Source of the DNA: an uncultured Collinsella sp.
GTDB lineage: Bacteria > Actinomycetota > Coriobacteriia > Coriobacteriales > Coriobacteriaceae
Assembly: GCA_900543505.1 (NCBI GenBank)
Contig: UQSB01000023.1
Coordinates: 1-29,191, forward strand
Direction: 5' to 3'
Length of the DNA: 29,191 nt
The first letter of the stretch is position 1, and each line of letters begins with the position of its first letter. Both the position numbers and the translations under genes were made by a program. The notes under the pieces are model-generated. The model did no database searches, was not told the DNA's origin, and saw nothing but the letters and a program-made list of their open reading frames with translations. Shown piece by piece: positions 7,245 to 14,585 of the stretch.

Positions 7245-8528
7245 CTAAATGGTTTCCAAGAAGGCCTCGATCCTGGTTTGCAGTTGGCCTGCATCCTCAC
7301 CGGCGTAGTCGGTCGTGATGTGCATAAACGGAATGCCGGCTTCCTCGGCGGCCTTCTCCACGGCAAACGACTCCATCTCATAGAGCGTGCAGAACTGCAG
7401 GGCCACGTCGACGATGCCGTCGGCATGCAGGTCCTTGGCCATCTGGACAATGTCCTTCATACGCTGGTCGTTGGGCGTAAAGACGGCGCAGTTGATCTTA
7501 AAGTAGCGCTCGGCGATGGCATCGAGCATCTCGTCCACCGTCTCACCGGACTCGTCGACCAGGTCCTTGTAGTAGCGCGAGCCCGTGCAGGACTCCTCGC
7601 CTACCACAACGCCGCCGGCTTTCTCGATGAGGTTGAACAGCTTCCAGTTGGGCACGGCCATGGGCGTGCCGGTGTACAGAATGCGCTTGGTCCCCTTGGG
7701 CGCCACGCCCTCGCCGGCCTCGACACGCTGCTCGCACTCAGCCGCCATATCGTTAATGGCTCCGGTCAGACGTGGCGTGTCGTCCATAAAGGCGGCCTGA
7801 ACGGTCAGCAGGCTGTCAAGACCGCTGATGGGCGCAGGGTCGGCAGCGCGCGTGGCAGCGAGGCGCTGCAGGGCGCGACGCTTCTCATTGACGGCGTGGA
7901 TGGCGGCCTTCAGACGCTCAGACGTAATCGTGACGCCGCACTCTTCCTCGATCTTGGCGGCGAGCTTCTTGACCTCGGCCTTCCAGGTCACGAGCGTCGA
8001 CTCGTCGTGTACGTTGGGAATATCCATGACGTACATGTTCTTTTGCGTTGCAAAGAACTCGTAGGCCTTCTTCTTGCCATCGCAGGTGTTCTCGCCTACC
8101 ACTAGGTCACTCGACTCAATGTAGGGGCAGACCTCACCCAGCTTAAAGCCGGCAAAGCTCTTGATAAGCGGACAAGTGTTGCGCGGCAAGTGCTCCTCGA
8201 CCTTGTCCGTTGCCCAATCGGCACCCGAGCACAGACCAACGGGAATGCCGTCACAGGCAAGCACGATCTCCTCGGGCACGTACACGCAGAACGAGCCCAC
8301 GATTTTGGTGGCCTCGCCGGCCTCCTTCTTGTCGAGCATCTCCTTAATACGGCCGCTGTGGATGTTGGTGGCCACAAAGTCCAAGTAGGACGTGGACTTG
8401 GGGCGGTTGTTCTGCGACAGGAACATGTCCCCGTACATCTGGCCCACAGCGCCCAGCAGCATGTCGTGGTCGGCAAGATTCATGCCGAGGCTCTCCCACA
8501 TCGGATGGAAATCGAATTCTTCAGCCAT
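7245..8528 (-). CDS. Double-cubane-cluster anaerobic reductase (2-hydroxyacyl-CoA dehydratase D family), first paralogue
   Basis: 427 residues, about 40 longer at the N-terminus than its neighbour. It shares the cysteine framework: Cys81, Cys92, Cys100, Cys119 (NTCPLIKS), Cys134 and Cys149 (GENTCDGKKK), plus INCAVFTPNDQR towards the C-terminus. The start follows AGGGGA eight bases before the ATG. It is the first gene of the minus-strand series leading to the activase and selD. Family knowledge says such proteins carry an Fe-S cluster charged by an HgdC-like ATPase. Two different reductases with one activase could form a heterodimer, as HgdA and HgdB do, or serve two substrates; the sequence does not decide. 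Confidence 0.88.
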   Translation of the reverse strand: MAEEFDFHPMWESLGMNLADHDMLLGAVGQMYGDMFLSQNNRPKSTSYLDFVATNIHSGRIKEMLDKKEAGEATKIVGSFCVYVPEEIVLACDGIPVGLCSGADWATDKVEEHLPRNTCPLIKSFAGFKLGEVCPYIESSDLVVGENTCDGKKKAYEFFATQKNMYVMDIPNVHDESTLVTWKAEVKKLAAKIEEECGVTITSERLKAAIHAVNEKRRALQRLAATRAADPAPISGLDSLLTVQAAFMDDTPRLTGAINDMAAECEQRVEAGEGVAPKGTKRILYTGTPMAVPNWKLFNLIEKAGGVVVGEESCTGSRYYKDLVDESGETVDEMLDAIAERYFKINCAVFTPNDQRMKDIVQMAKDLHADGIVDVALQFCTLYEMESFAVEKAAEEAGIPFMHITTDYAGEDAGQLQTRIEAFLETI

Positions 8529-8687
8529 GACGGTTCCCCTCTCGAACCAAAAACTGATAACGGCGGTATCGATGCACGACGGACGGCGATTGCCCGGCCG
8601 TGCTTAAACCCGGAATTTTAGGGAACCTGCCTTGCGGACGGTTATTTAGTTGTGCGTCGTCTCTCCCGGAGCCGTGAACATACCTGC

Positions 8688-8756
8688 TCATATGCGGCTC
8701 CGAGCCATATACAGGGCACGCGCGGCAACGCGGCAAATGTATGTCGTCTGCGGCAT
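8688..8756 (-). CDS. Possible 22-residue leader peptide upstream of the reductase operon
   Basis: A short frame beginning MPQTTYICRVAARALYM, with a strong ribosome binding site (AAAGGAGG) at normal spacing and ending TGA at 8688. It lies about 160 bases before the first reductase gene, in a leader rich in hairpins. Immediately downstream, GGAGCCG ... CGGCUCC encloses CAUAU/GUAUG, and the left arm overlaps the end of the frame and can pair instead with an upstream GGCUC, so translation could switch the fold. I recognise no family. It may be a regulatory peptide or chance. Confidence 0.4.
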   Translation of the reverse strand: MPQTTYICRVAARALYMARSRI

Positions 8757-8775
8757 GTGCGCACCCTCCTTTACA

Positions 8776-8789
8776 AGTTGAGGTCAACT
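8776..8789. promoter_or_regulatory. Palindromic operator candidate AGTTGAGGTCAACT
   Basis: Perfect 6+2+6 palindrome overlapping the -10 element and start region of the candidate promoter (8787-8815) in front of the reductase operon leader. A regulator bound here would block or reshape that promoter. The regulator is unknown. Confidence 0.45.
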
Positions 8790-8815
8790 ATACCAACGGT
8801 CATCGACCATGCGAA
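8787..8815 (-). promoter_or_regulatory. Candidate promoter of the reductase-selenium operon
   Basis: Minus-strand TATAGT (8787-8792) with TTCGCA 17 bases upstream (8810-8815). It lies about 260 bases before the first reductase ATG, giving a long structured leader (8529-8780) that holds the short frame at 8688-8756. No riboswitch class that I know fits the leader by eye. Confidence 0.45.
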
Positions 8816-8910
8816 CACCGTTGACATTCGTACGACAGCGTCGTGTGCCGTCGTTTAATAAATAATTATCTTGATTGATTAGAATTTGTCATTCCTCATT
8901 CGGCGAACGG

Positions 8911-8948
8911 CAAAAACAAAGCCGCCGAGGCTTATATCCCCCGACGGC
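8911..8948 (-). terminator. Terminator of the modABC operon
   Basis: Minus-strand hairpin GCCGTCGGGG / CCTCGGCGGC (with G-U pairs), followed by TTTGTTTTTG. It starts 12 bases after the modC stop codon. Confidence 0.8.
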
Positions 8949-8959
8949 ATTACCCGGCG

Positions 8960-10030
8960 CTATCGACAAACCAAATGGATCCTGCTGGCATCAAAATGCA
9001 TGCGCAGCGTCTCGCCTGCTTGCGGCAGCTCGTCGACAGGCATGCCCACTTTGTTGACCTTCCACTGCAGGCGCGTCGGCGCATCGGCACGCGGCACATC
9101 CAGCAGCACCAGGCGCTCAAAGCGCGAATCGCTCACACGGGCCACGTGCAAATCATAGCTGTTGCGACCCCGCTCGGCACGGTTGTCCACATGGAAGTAG
9201 CTCGCACGAATACCCAGGTACGCCACGTTATCGGGAACCTCACGGCCCACGTTGAAGGTCATGCCCCAGTCCAGGGCCTCAACTTCCTGAAGCCCGATCT
9301 TGCGCGCGCGGCTCGTATTCTTGCAGCCCGTCAGGCGCAGCGCAGCCAAGGTTTGCGGCCGGCGGACCACGTCCTCGACGGAGCCGATCTCCTCCACATG
9401 CCCGTCGTGCATCACGCAAATGCGCTCGCACAGGCGGCACGCTTCGTCGATGTCGTGGCTCACATAGAGCACGGTGCGGCTGCATACATCGAACAGGTCA
9501 AGCATGTTCTGTTCGAGCGCGCTCTTAAGATAGGAATCGAGTGCGCTCATGGGCTCGTCGAACATAAAGATGCCCGGGTGTGCCGCCACCATGCGCGCGA
9601 GCGCCACGCGCTGCTGCTGGCCGCCCGAGAGGCGCGCGGGATAACGGTCGGCAAAGTCGGCCAGTCCAAAGATTCCCAAGTAGCGCTCGGCAAGTTTTTT
9701 ACGCGCGGCGGCGTCGCCCGCATCCTTTACACCGGCGCACACGTTATCGGCCACCGTCATGTTGGGAAACAACTGATAGTTTTGGAACAGTAGGGCGCAT
9801 TTTCGCTCCTGGGGCGACAGGTCGATGCCCGCGGCCGAGTCAAAAAAGGTCACGCCGTTGACGACGATCTTGCCCTCGTCGGGCGTCTCCACACCGGCAA
9901 TGCAGCGCAGCGTGCAGCTCTTGCCGCAACCCGAGGCGCCCAGCAGTGCCACGCGCTCCTCGCCGGCCTCAAGATGCATGTCGAGCACAAACCCGGGATA
10001 ACGTTTCTTAATATCCAAAACGAGCGACAT
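8960..10030 (-). CDS. modC: Molybdate ABC transporter ATP-binding protein ModC
   Basis: Cytoplasmic ATPase of 356 residues driving molybdate import. Walker A is GASGCGKS at 31-38, the Q-loop is around residues 82-90, the ABC signature LSGGQQQRVALAR begins at 134, and Walker B with catalytic Glu is FMFDEP at 155-160. The C-terminal 130 residues fit the regulatory domain common in ModC and related importers, though I could not confirm a mop/TOBE fold by eye. The start has GGAGG nine bases upstream, three bases after the modB stop. Third gene of modABC. Sulfate or tungstate specificity cannot be fully excluded, but the neighbouring mogA and moeA support molybdate. Confidence 0.92.
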   Translation of the reverse strand: MSLVLDIKKRYPGFVLDMHLEAGEERVALLGASGCGKSCTLRCIAGVETPDEGKIVVNGVTFFDSAAGIDLSPQERKCALLFQNYQLFPNMTVADNVCAGVKDAGDAAARKKLAERYLGIFGLADFADRYPARLSGGQQQRVALARMVAAHPGIFMFDEPMSALDSYLKSALEQNMLDLFDVCSRTVLYVSHDIDEACRLCERICVMHDGHVEEIGSVEDVVRRPQTLAALRLTGCKNTSRARKIGLQEVEALDWGMTFNVGREVPDNVAYLGIRASYFHVDNRAERGRNSYDLHVARVSDSRFERLVLLDVPRADAPTRLQWKVNKVGMPVDELPQAGETLRMHFDASRIHLVCR

Positions 10031-10033
10031 GGC

Positions 10034-11476
10034 CTATCGACCTCCCGTCGAGACGGCGTCATCGCGCATGAACTCGGCCAGCGCCTCGCGATCGATACGC
10101 AGCGCATCGCCGCCGACCGGGTCGAGCGAATCGCCCTGTCCGGCGAAATCTTTGGCCTGCCTGCGCTCCGCACGGGAAAGGCCCCGTTCGCGATACTTTT
10201 GCGAATGCGCCGTGTACATGTTGATGAACAGGATGACCAGGAAACTGAACACGATTACGACAATGACCCAAAAGAGAGCTACCGACGTGTTGCCGCCCAT
10301 CCACTCAAAGTAGATGGCGATGGGAATGGTCTGCGTAATGCCGGCATAGTTGCCCGCAAAGAACAGCGTGCAGCCAAACTCTCCCATGGCGCGGGCAAAG
10401 GCGAGCACCGTACCGGCGGCAATCGAGGGCCAGCCGAGCGGCATCATAAGCTTGGTAAAGATGCGACGTTCGGACCACCCGAGCGTGCGCGCGGCGTCGA
10501 GCATCTGCGTGTCGAGGCTCTCGAAGGCTCCGAGCGCCGTGCGGTAGACCAGCGGAAACGACACAACGACGGCCGAAATGACCGCCGCGGGCCAGGTAAA
10601 GACGATCGAGATGCCGTGCGCGATGAGCCACTGGCCCACCCCGGTCGAGCGGCCAAACAGCATGAGGAGCAGAAAGCCGCAGACCGTGGGCGGCAGCACC
10701 ATAGGAATCGTAAAGACCGAATCGAGCAGGCCCTTGATGCGACTCGAGGTACCCATAGTCTTCCACGCGGCAAACAAGCCCAGTGCAAAGGCAATCAGCA
10801 GGGCAAGGCCGCTCGTTTTGATAGACACCCAAAACGGGCGGTAGTCGATGCCGCCTAAAAAGGAGGCCAAAGAGGTCAAGGGCCCCTGCTCATTCCGCAA
10901 CACGACTGACGATGCTTCTACCATTTGAGCGCTATCAAGCCAACGCGCGCCGCCCTTGGCATCACCCGAGGCCGATGCAATCACCACATAGCGGTCCCCA
11001 TCCGCACCGCGTTCGTCAAAGCCATAGGTATACCCGCCGGCATCAAACGTTGTTTCCGCCGTGACATACCAAGGAAGATCCACGTCCCCCAGCTGCGCAC
11101 CTCCCATGCAGTTTGCGCTGTCGAGCTCACAGACGAGGGCCTTGAGGCCCGATACGCACTCGTTGTCCTGCGGATCCAATCCATACTTCTCGACCGCCTT
11201 GGGCGATATCCACACCACAACGCGATCGGCAGCAGGCGCCACTACAAGGTCCACGTCCTCGTCAACGGGAAACCGGTAGCCCTCAGGCTGGCCCTCCATG
11301 GCACGAGCGGTCCCCTTGGCCAACCGCTCAAAACCCTCGATCCCATAGGAAAGCCCATGAGCGGTCGCAGCAACCTGGGCCCCGTCCTCGGCGTCCCCAG
11401 CAAACGCAAATCCCGGCACCCAGCAAAGCGCGAAGGTCAAAGCACAGGCGACAAGCATGCGGAATCTATTAAGCAC
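10034..11476 (-). CDS. modB: Molybdate ABC transporter permease ModB with an extra N-terminal secreted domain
   Basis: 480 residues, about twice the usual ModB length (around 225). The C-terminal half is a standard permease: hydrophobic from PFWVSIKTSGL onward, with the ATPase-contact loop DAARTLGWSERRIF followed by MGEFG. The N-terminal 190 or so residues start with a signal-peptide-like stretch (VACALTFALCW, then AFA) and continue as a soluble, acidic domain with two cysteines that I do not recognise; it would lie outside the membrane. The start is the GTG at 11476, six bases after GGAG; TTG 11488 or ATG 11458 are alternatives. No stop or frameshift separates the two parts, so it is one protein. 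The extra domain may help capture substrate or contact ModA (inference). Confidence 0.88.
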   Translation of the reverse strand: MLNRFRMLVACALTFALCWVPGFAFAGDAEDGAQVAATAHGLSYGIEGFERLAKGTARAMEGQPEGYRFPVDEDVDLVVAPAADRVVVWISPKAVEKYGLDPQDNECVSGLKALVCELDSANCMGGAQLGDVDLPWYVTAETTFDAGGYTYGFDERGADGDRYVVIASASGDAKGGARWLDSAQMVEASSVVLRNEQGPLTSLASFLGGIDYRPFWVSIKTSGLALLIAFALGLFAAWKTMGTSSRIKGLLDSVFTIPMVLPPTVCGFLLLMLFGRSTGVGQWLIAHGISIVFTWPAAVISAVVVSFPLVYRTALGAFESLDTQMLDAARTLGWSERRIFTKLMMPLGWPSIAAGTVLAFARAMGEFGCTLFFAGNYAGITQTIPIAIYFEWMGGNTSVALFWVIVVIVFSFLVILFINMYTAHSQKYRERGLSRAERRQAKDFAGQGDSLDPVGGDALRIDREALAEFMRDDAVSTGGR

Positions 11477-11544
11477 AAAAAGCTCCAAGAGAATACAAGG
11501 ACGGAGTTAAACACAAAACGATGGAATTATCGCGCCAAGCCGCA

Positions 11545-12417
11545 CTACGCGGAAAGCTCAAAGCCGTATTTGGCCCAAATCTTCTGGGCCTTCTTGTTGG
11601 ACAGGCAAAAGTCGATAAACGCCTTGGCCTCGTCGGCATGTTCGGAGCCATCGGCGACAGCGCCCGGATACACGATGGGCTTATGCGAGTCCTCGGGACA
11701 CACAAAGGCCTCCTCGATGCCGTCGTAGCGGTAGATGTCGGAGCTGTAGACAAAGCCAGCCACGCAGTCGCCTGTAGAGACGTAAGACGCAGCCGTGCCG
11801 ACCTTGTCGGCCAGGGCCACCTTGTCGGCGATCTCGGGGGCGTACTCGCCGTCGTCGCCCTCGGTGCCGGTGTAGAGGCCCACGGAGGCCAGGGCCTGGT
11901 TGGCGTACTTGCCGGCGGGAACGGTCTTGGCGTCGCCAATGGCGATCTTGCCGTCCAGATTCGCGACGTCGGCGATGGCCTCGACCTTGGTGTCGGAGCC
12001 CTCAGCGCGAATGATCACGAGGTCGTTGACGAACATATCCTCACGGGTGTCGGCGTCGACGAGCTCGGCGGCCTCGGCGTCATCCATGGTGCCCTTGGAG
12101 GCTGTGATGAGCACGTCAACGGCGGCACCGGCGCGCATCTGCTCGACGAGGTCGCCGGAGGCCTTGAACTGCGTGTCGGCAAAGGCGGTGCCGGTCTGGT
12201 CGGTATAAAGCTCCTGAACCTCGGGCAGAGCCTTCTCGAGCGAGTTGGCGGCAAAGACCTGCAGCTCGACAGCTTTCTTGGAAGATGCCTTAGCAGAACC
12301 GGCATCGGATCCGGCCGGCTCGGACGCATTGTTGCCCGAGCAGCCGGCAAGACCAAGGCCGGCAGCGGCGACAGCAGAAAGCGAGACGAATCCGCGGCGA
12401 GAAACCATATCGAACAT
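11545..12417 (-). CDS. modA: Molybdate-binding lipoprotein ModA
   Basis: Extracellular substrate-binding protein of 290 residues anchored by a lipid. Residues 6-26 form an SRRGF..LAGC signal with a lipobox (Cys26); the twin arginine suggests possible Tat export. The mature part begins with a serine/alanine linker and then VELQVFAANSLEKALPEVQELY, matching the ModA start VFAAASL. Later blocks DVLITASKGTMDDA and NDLVIIRAEGSD fit the family. The start is ATG 12417, six bases after GGG; a TTG two codons earlier is unlikely. First gene of modABC, 68 bases before modB. Confidence 0.92.
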   Translation of the reverse strand: MFDMVSRRGFVSLSAVAAAGLGLAGCSGNNASEPAGSDAGSAKASSKKAVELQVFAANSLEKALPEVQELYTDQTGTAFADTQFKASGDLVEQMRAGAAVDVLITASKGTMDDAEAAELVDADTREDMFVNDLVIIRAEGSDTKVEAIADVANLDGKIAIGDAKTVPAGKYANQALASVGLYTGTEGDDGEYAPEIADKVALADKVGTAASYVSTGDCVAGFVYSSDIYRYDGIEEAFVCPEDSHKPIVYPGAVADGSEHADEAKAFIDFCLSNKKAQKIWAKYGFELSA

Positions 12418-12477
12418 GTTCAACCCTTTCGGACCTTGTGCCCGGGTACCCCACCGCGAGCTTTATTCTGTAATTAG

Positions 12478-12509
12478 ATTATACTTTCGTGCGAATAATA
12501 TCAGTGATA
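12478..12509 (-). promoter_or_regulatory. modABC promoter region with a palindrome over the -35 site
   Basis: Perfect minus-strand TATAAT (12478-12483) lies about 60 bases before modA. The -35 position carries a poor hexamer but is covered by TATCAGTGATA (12499-12509), a 5+1+5 palindrome. This suggests control by a bound regulator. It does not match the E. coli ModE site as I know it. Confidence 0.5.
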
Positions 12510-12574
12510 AAGATTTCTCGCCTGATAATTTTCTTTTACCAATAACCACGAGACGGCCCGCGCTGTCGATGCAT

Positions 12575-12608
12575 AAAAAGGCGGAGCGACTCGCAAGGTC
12601 GCTCCGCC
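12575..12608 (-). terminator. Terminator of the moeA-mogA operon
   Basis: Perfect 11-bp stem GGCGGAGCGAC/GTCGCTCCGCC with a 7-base loop, followed on the minus strand by TTTTTATG. It starts 14 bases after the mogA stop. Confidence 0.9.
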
Positions 12609-12621
12609 GCAGGTAGTGCGC

Positions 12622-13101
12622 TTATTTGGTGTGCCCGCCGCCCGCCGTCATCTGGGCCGCATGCTCCAGCTGGTCGCTCACGGCCTCCCAGCTTTCGCGG
12701 GCCGCTTTCGTGGATCCCGGAAAGTTGATGACAAGCGTATACCCACGCTGCATGCACACGGCGCGCGAGAGCATGGCGCGGCGCGTCTTGGTCATGGAGT
12801 ACGCACGGATCGCCTCGGCAATACCCGGCACATCGCGATCGCAGACGGTACGCGTCGCCTCGGGCGTCACATCGCGCATCGAAAGCCCCGTGCCGCCGCA
12901 GGTGAGCACGACATTGGCGTGGCACTCATCGGCGGCTTCCACAATGGCATCACCGATCTCGCTGACGTCGTCGCGCACGACCACATGCGAGGCGACCGTC
13001 CAGCCCTGCGCCTCGATAAGTTCCTCGAGTGCGGCTCCAGCCTCGTCCTGGGCAAGATCGCGCGTATCCGAGCACGTCACGATCGATATCTTCAGCTCCA
13101 T
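12622..13101 (-). CDS. mogA: Molybdopterin adenylyltransferase MogA/MoaB family
   Basis: 159 residues, the usual size. It activates molybdopterin by adenylation before metal insertion in molybdenum cofactor synthesis, in the cytoplasm. The hallmark block TCGGTGLSMRDVTPEAT spans 67-83, and the N-terminus has VTCSDTRD. The ATG at 13101 follows AGAGGA and lies 10 bases after moeA, so the two form an operon. It could be called MoaB or MogA; both belong to the same fold, and most actinobacterial homologues are named MogA. Confidence 0.9.
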   Translation of the reverse strand: MELKISIVTCSDTRDLAQDEAGAALEELIEAQGWTVASHVVVRDDVSEIGDAIVEAADECHANVVLTCGGTGLSMRDVTPEATRTVCDRDVPGIAEAIRAYSMTKTRRAMLSRAVCMQRGYTLVINFPGSTKAARESWEAVSDQLEHAAQMTAGGGHTK

Positions 13102-13111
13102 AGCATTCCTC

Positions 13112-14374
13112 TTACAACACGGCGCCCTCGGGCAGGTCGACGCGAACAACGTCCACGACATCGCCCACCTTGAGGTCGCACGGTCCTTCGTCAACACGCA
13201 ACAGGCAGTTAGCCCGCTGCATCGTGCCGAGCAGCGCCGAATTCTGCGTCTTGGCCTCGGTCACCAACAGCTCACCGGTCTCGGGGTCGCGCAAAACCGT
13301 GGCGCGATCGAAGAAGCGGCGATGCTGTCGCTTTTTCACGCCGTGCGTGAGCGTCGCCTGCTGCACGGGACGCGTACCCTCGGCAAAGCCGCGCATCTTG
13401 CGGATCGCCGGACGCGCAAGCATCTCAAAGCCTACATACGCCGCGGCCGGATTGCCTGAAAGTCCCAGGTAGGGCTTACCCCCAAGCAAGCCAAACGTGA
13501 TGGCCTTGCCCGGACGCATCGAGATGCGATCGAACAGCACCTCGCCCTCGCGCCGGACGAGCGCCGTCACGTAGTCGTAGTCGCCTGCCGAGGCGCCACC
13601 GCTCGTAATGACAAAATCGCACTCCAGCACGGCGCGATGCACCAGCTCGGCAATCGCCTGCTCATCATCGGGCGCAATGCCGTAGAACACGGGCTCGGCT
13701 CCTGCATCGAGCGCTTCGGCCATCAACGCCGACGAGTTGGAGTCGCGAATCTGCCCGCGCGCCGGCAGCTCACCCGGCGCGACCAGCTCCGTGCCCAGCG
13801 AGATAATGCCCACACGCGGCGCGGCATGCACCTTCACGCTCGCATACCCGGCGCTCGCCAACAAGCCGGCGCCCGCCGGAGCCACGACCTCGCCGGCGTG
13901 CATCACAACATCGCCGGCATGGGCCTCCTCGGCGGCAGAGCGAACGTTCTCCCCTACCTTGGCAGGCGCCGAGAACCTCACACGCGAACCCTCGTTGCCG
14001 TCACCGACGAGCACATCGACGATCTCATACTTCACCACGGCATCGGCACCTTCGGGTACCGGCGCGCCCGTCATGATGCGGACCGTCTCGCCCGCGCCGA
14101 TTGTGCCCTCAAACACATGGCCCGCAGCCTCGTGTCCGATAACGTCGAGCGTCACCGGCGCCTCGCCAGATGCCTGCGCCAAGTCCGCCGAGCGCACGGC
14201 ATATCCGTCCATAGCGCTGTTGGCAAACGGCGAGATGTCGATATCGGCCACCGCATCCTCTGCCAAGGGAAGACCGGCGGCCTGCCACACGGGAATCTCG
14301 ACGACTTCGGTGCGATTCACGTGCGACAAGACGATCGCCTGCGCGTCCTCCAACGGAATGAGTTTCTCAGCCAT
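13112..14374 (-). CDS. moeA: Molybdopterin molybdotransferase MoeA
   Basis: 420 residues, the usual length. It inserts molybdate into adenylated molybdopterin, the last step of cofactor synthesis. NSAMDGYAV at 52-60 is the family signature; later ones are TSGGASAGDYD, MRPGKAITFG and LSGNPAAAYVGF. The start is ATG 14374 with AGAGGT five bases before it; an upstream in-frame ATG overlaps that site and is rejected. First gene of the moeA-mogA operon, divergent from the ClC gene. Confidence 0.95.
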   Translation of the reverse strand: MAEKLIPLEDAQAIVLSHVNRTEVVEIPVWQAAGLPLAEDAVADIDISPFANSAMDGYAVRSADLAQASGEAPVTLDVIGHEAAGHVFEGTIGAGETVRIMTGAPVPEGADAVVKYEIVDVLVGDGNEGSRVRFSAPAKVGENVRSAAEEAHAGDVVMHAGEVVAPAGAGLLASAGYASVKVHAAPRVGIISLGTELVAPGELPARGQIRDSNSSALMAEALDAGAEPVFYGIAPDDEQAIAELVHRAVLECDFVITSGGASAGDYDYVTALVRREGEVLFDRISMRPGKAITFGLLGGKPYLGLSGNPAAAYVGFEMLARPAIRKMRGFAEGTRPVQQATLTHGVKKRQHRRFFDRATVLRDPETGELLVTEAKTQNSALLGTMQRANCLLRVDEGPCDLKVGDVVDVVRVDLPEGAVL

Positions 14375-14432
14375 ATACACCTCTAGCATGCTGCGGCGCG
14401 CAACAAAAGCGCCGATTCTTTATGTTTCTCTC

Positions 14433-14438
14433 AGTATA
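14433..14438 (-). promoter_or_regulatory. Candidate -10 element of the moeA promoter
   Basis: Minus-strand TATACT within TATACTGAGAGAAA (14425-14438), identical over 14 bases to the sequence before selD (4964-4977). A GTCTTG lies 17 bases upstream as a weak -35. Confidence 0.45.
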
Positions 14439-14548
14439 ATCCCTCGCCGCCTGCTCAAGACCTGGCCCGCGGCCGCGAATACATCTGTCGGCCGCAAGCC
14501 GCGAAACAAAACCAAAACCAACCCACCGGCTCGTCGCGTTTACCGCGT

Positions 14549-14558
14549 TTTATAATGC
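14549..14558 (+). promoter_or_regulatory. Candidate -10 of the ClC gene promoter
   Basis: Plus-strand TATAAT inside TTTATAATGCT, about 33 bases before the ClC ATG. The -35 region is GC-rich and poor. No fluoride riboswitch consensus is visible in the 14390-14585 gap, which otherwise holds only GC-rich inverted repeats. Confidence 0.5.
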
Positions 14559-14585
14559 TCGTGTTGCAACCCAAAAGAGGAACGT

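Noticed and set aside
14390..14585. Fluoride (crcB) riboswitch before the ClC gene
   Set aside because: No match to the conserved GGNGAUGG-type core could be found by eye.
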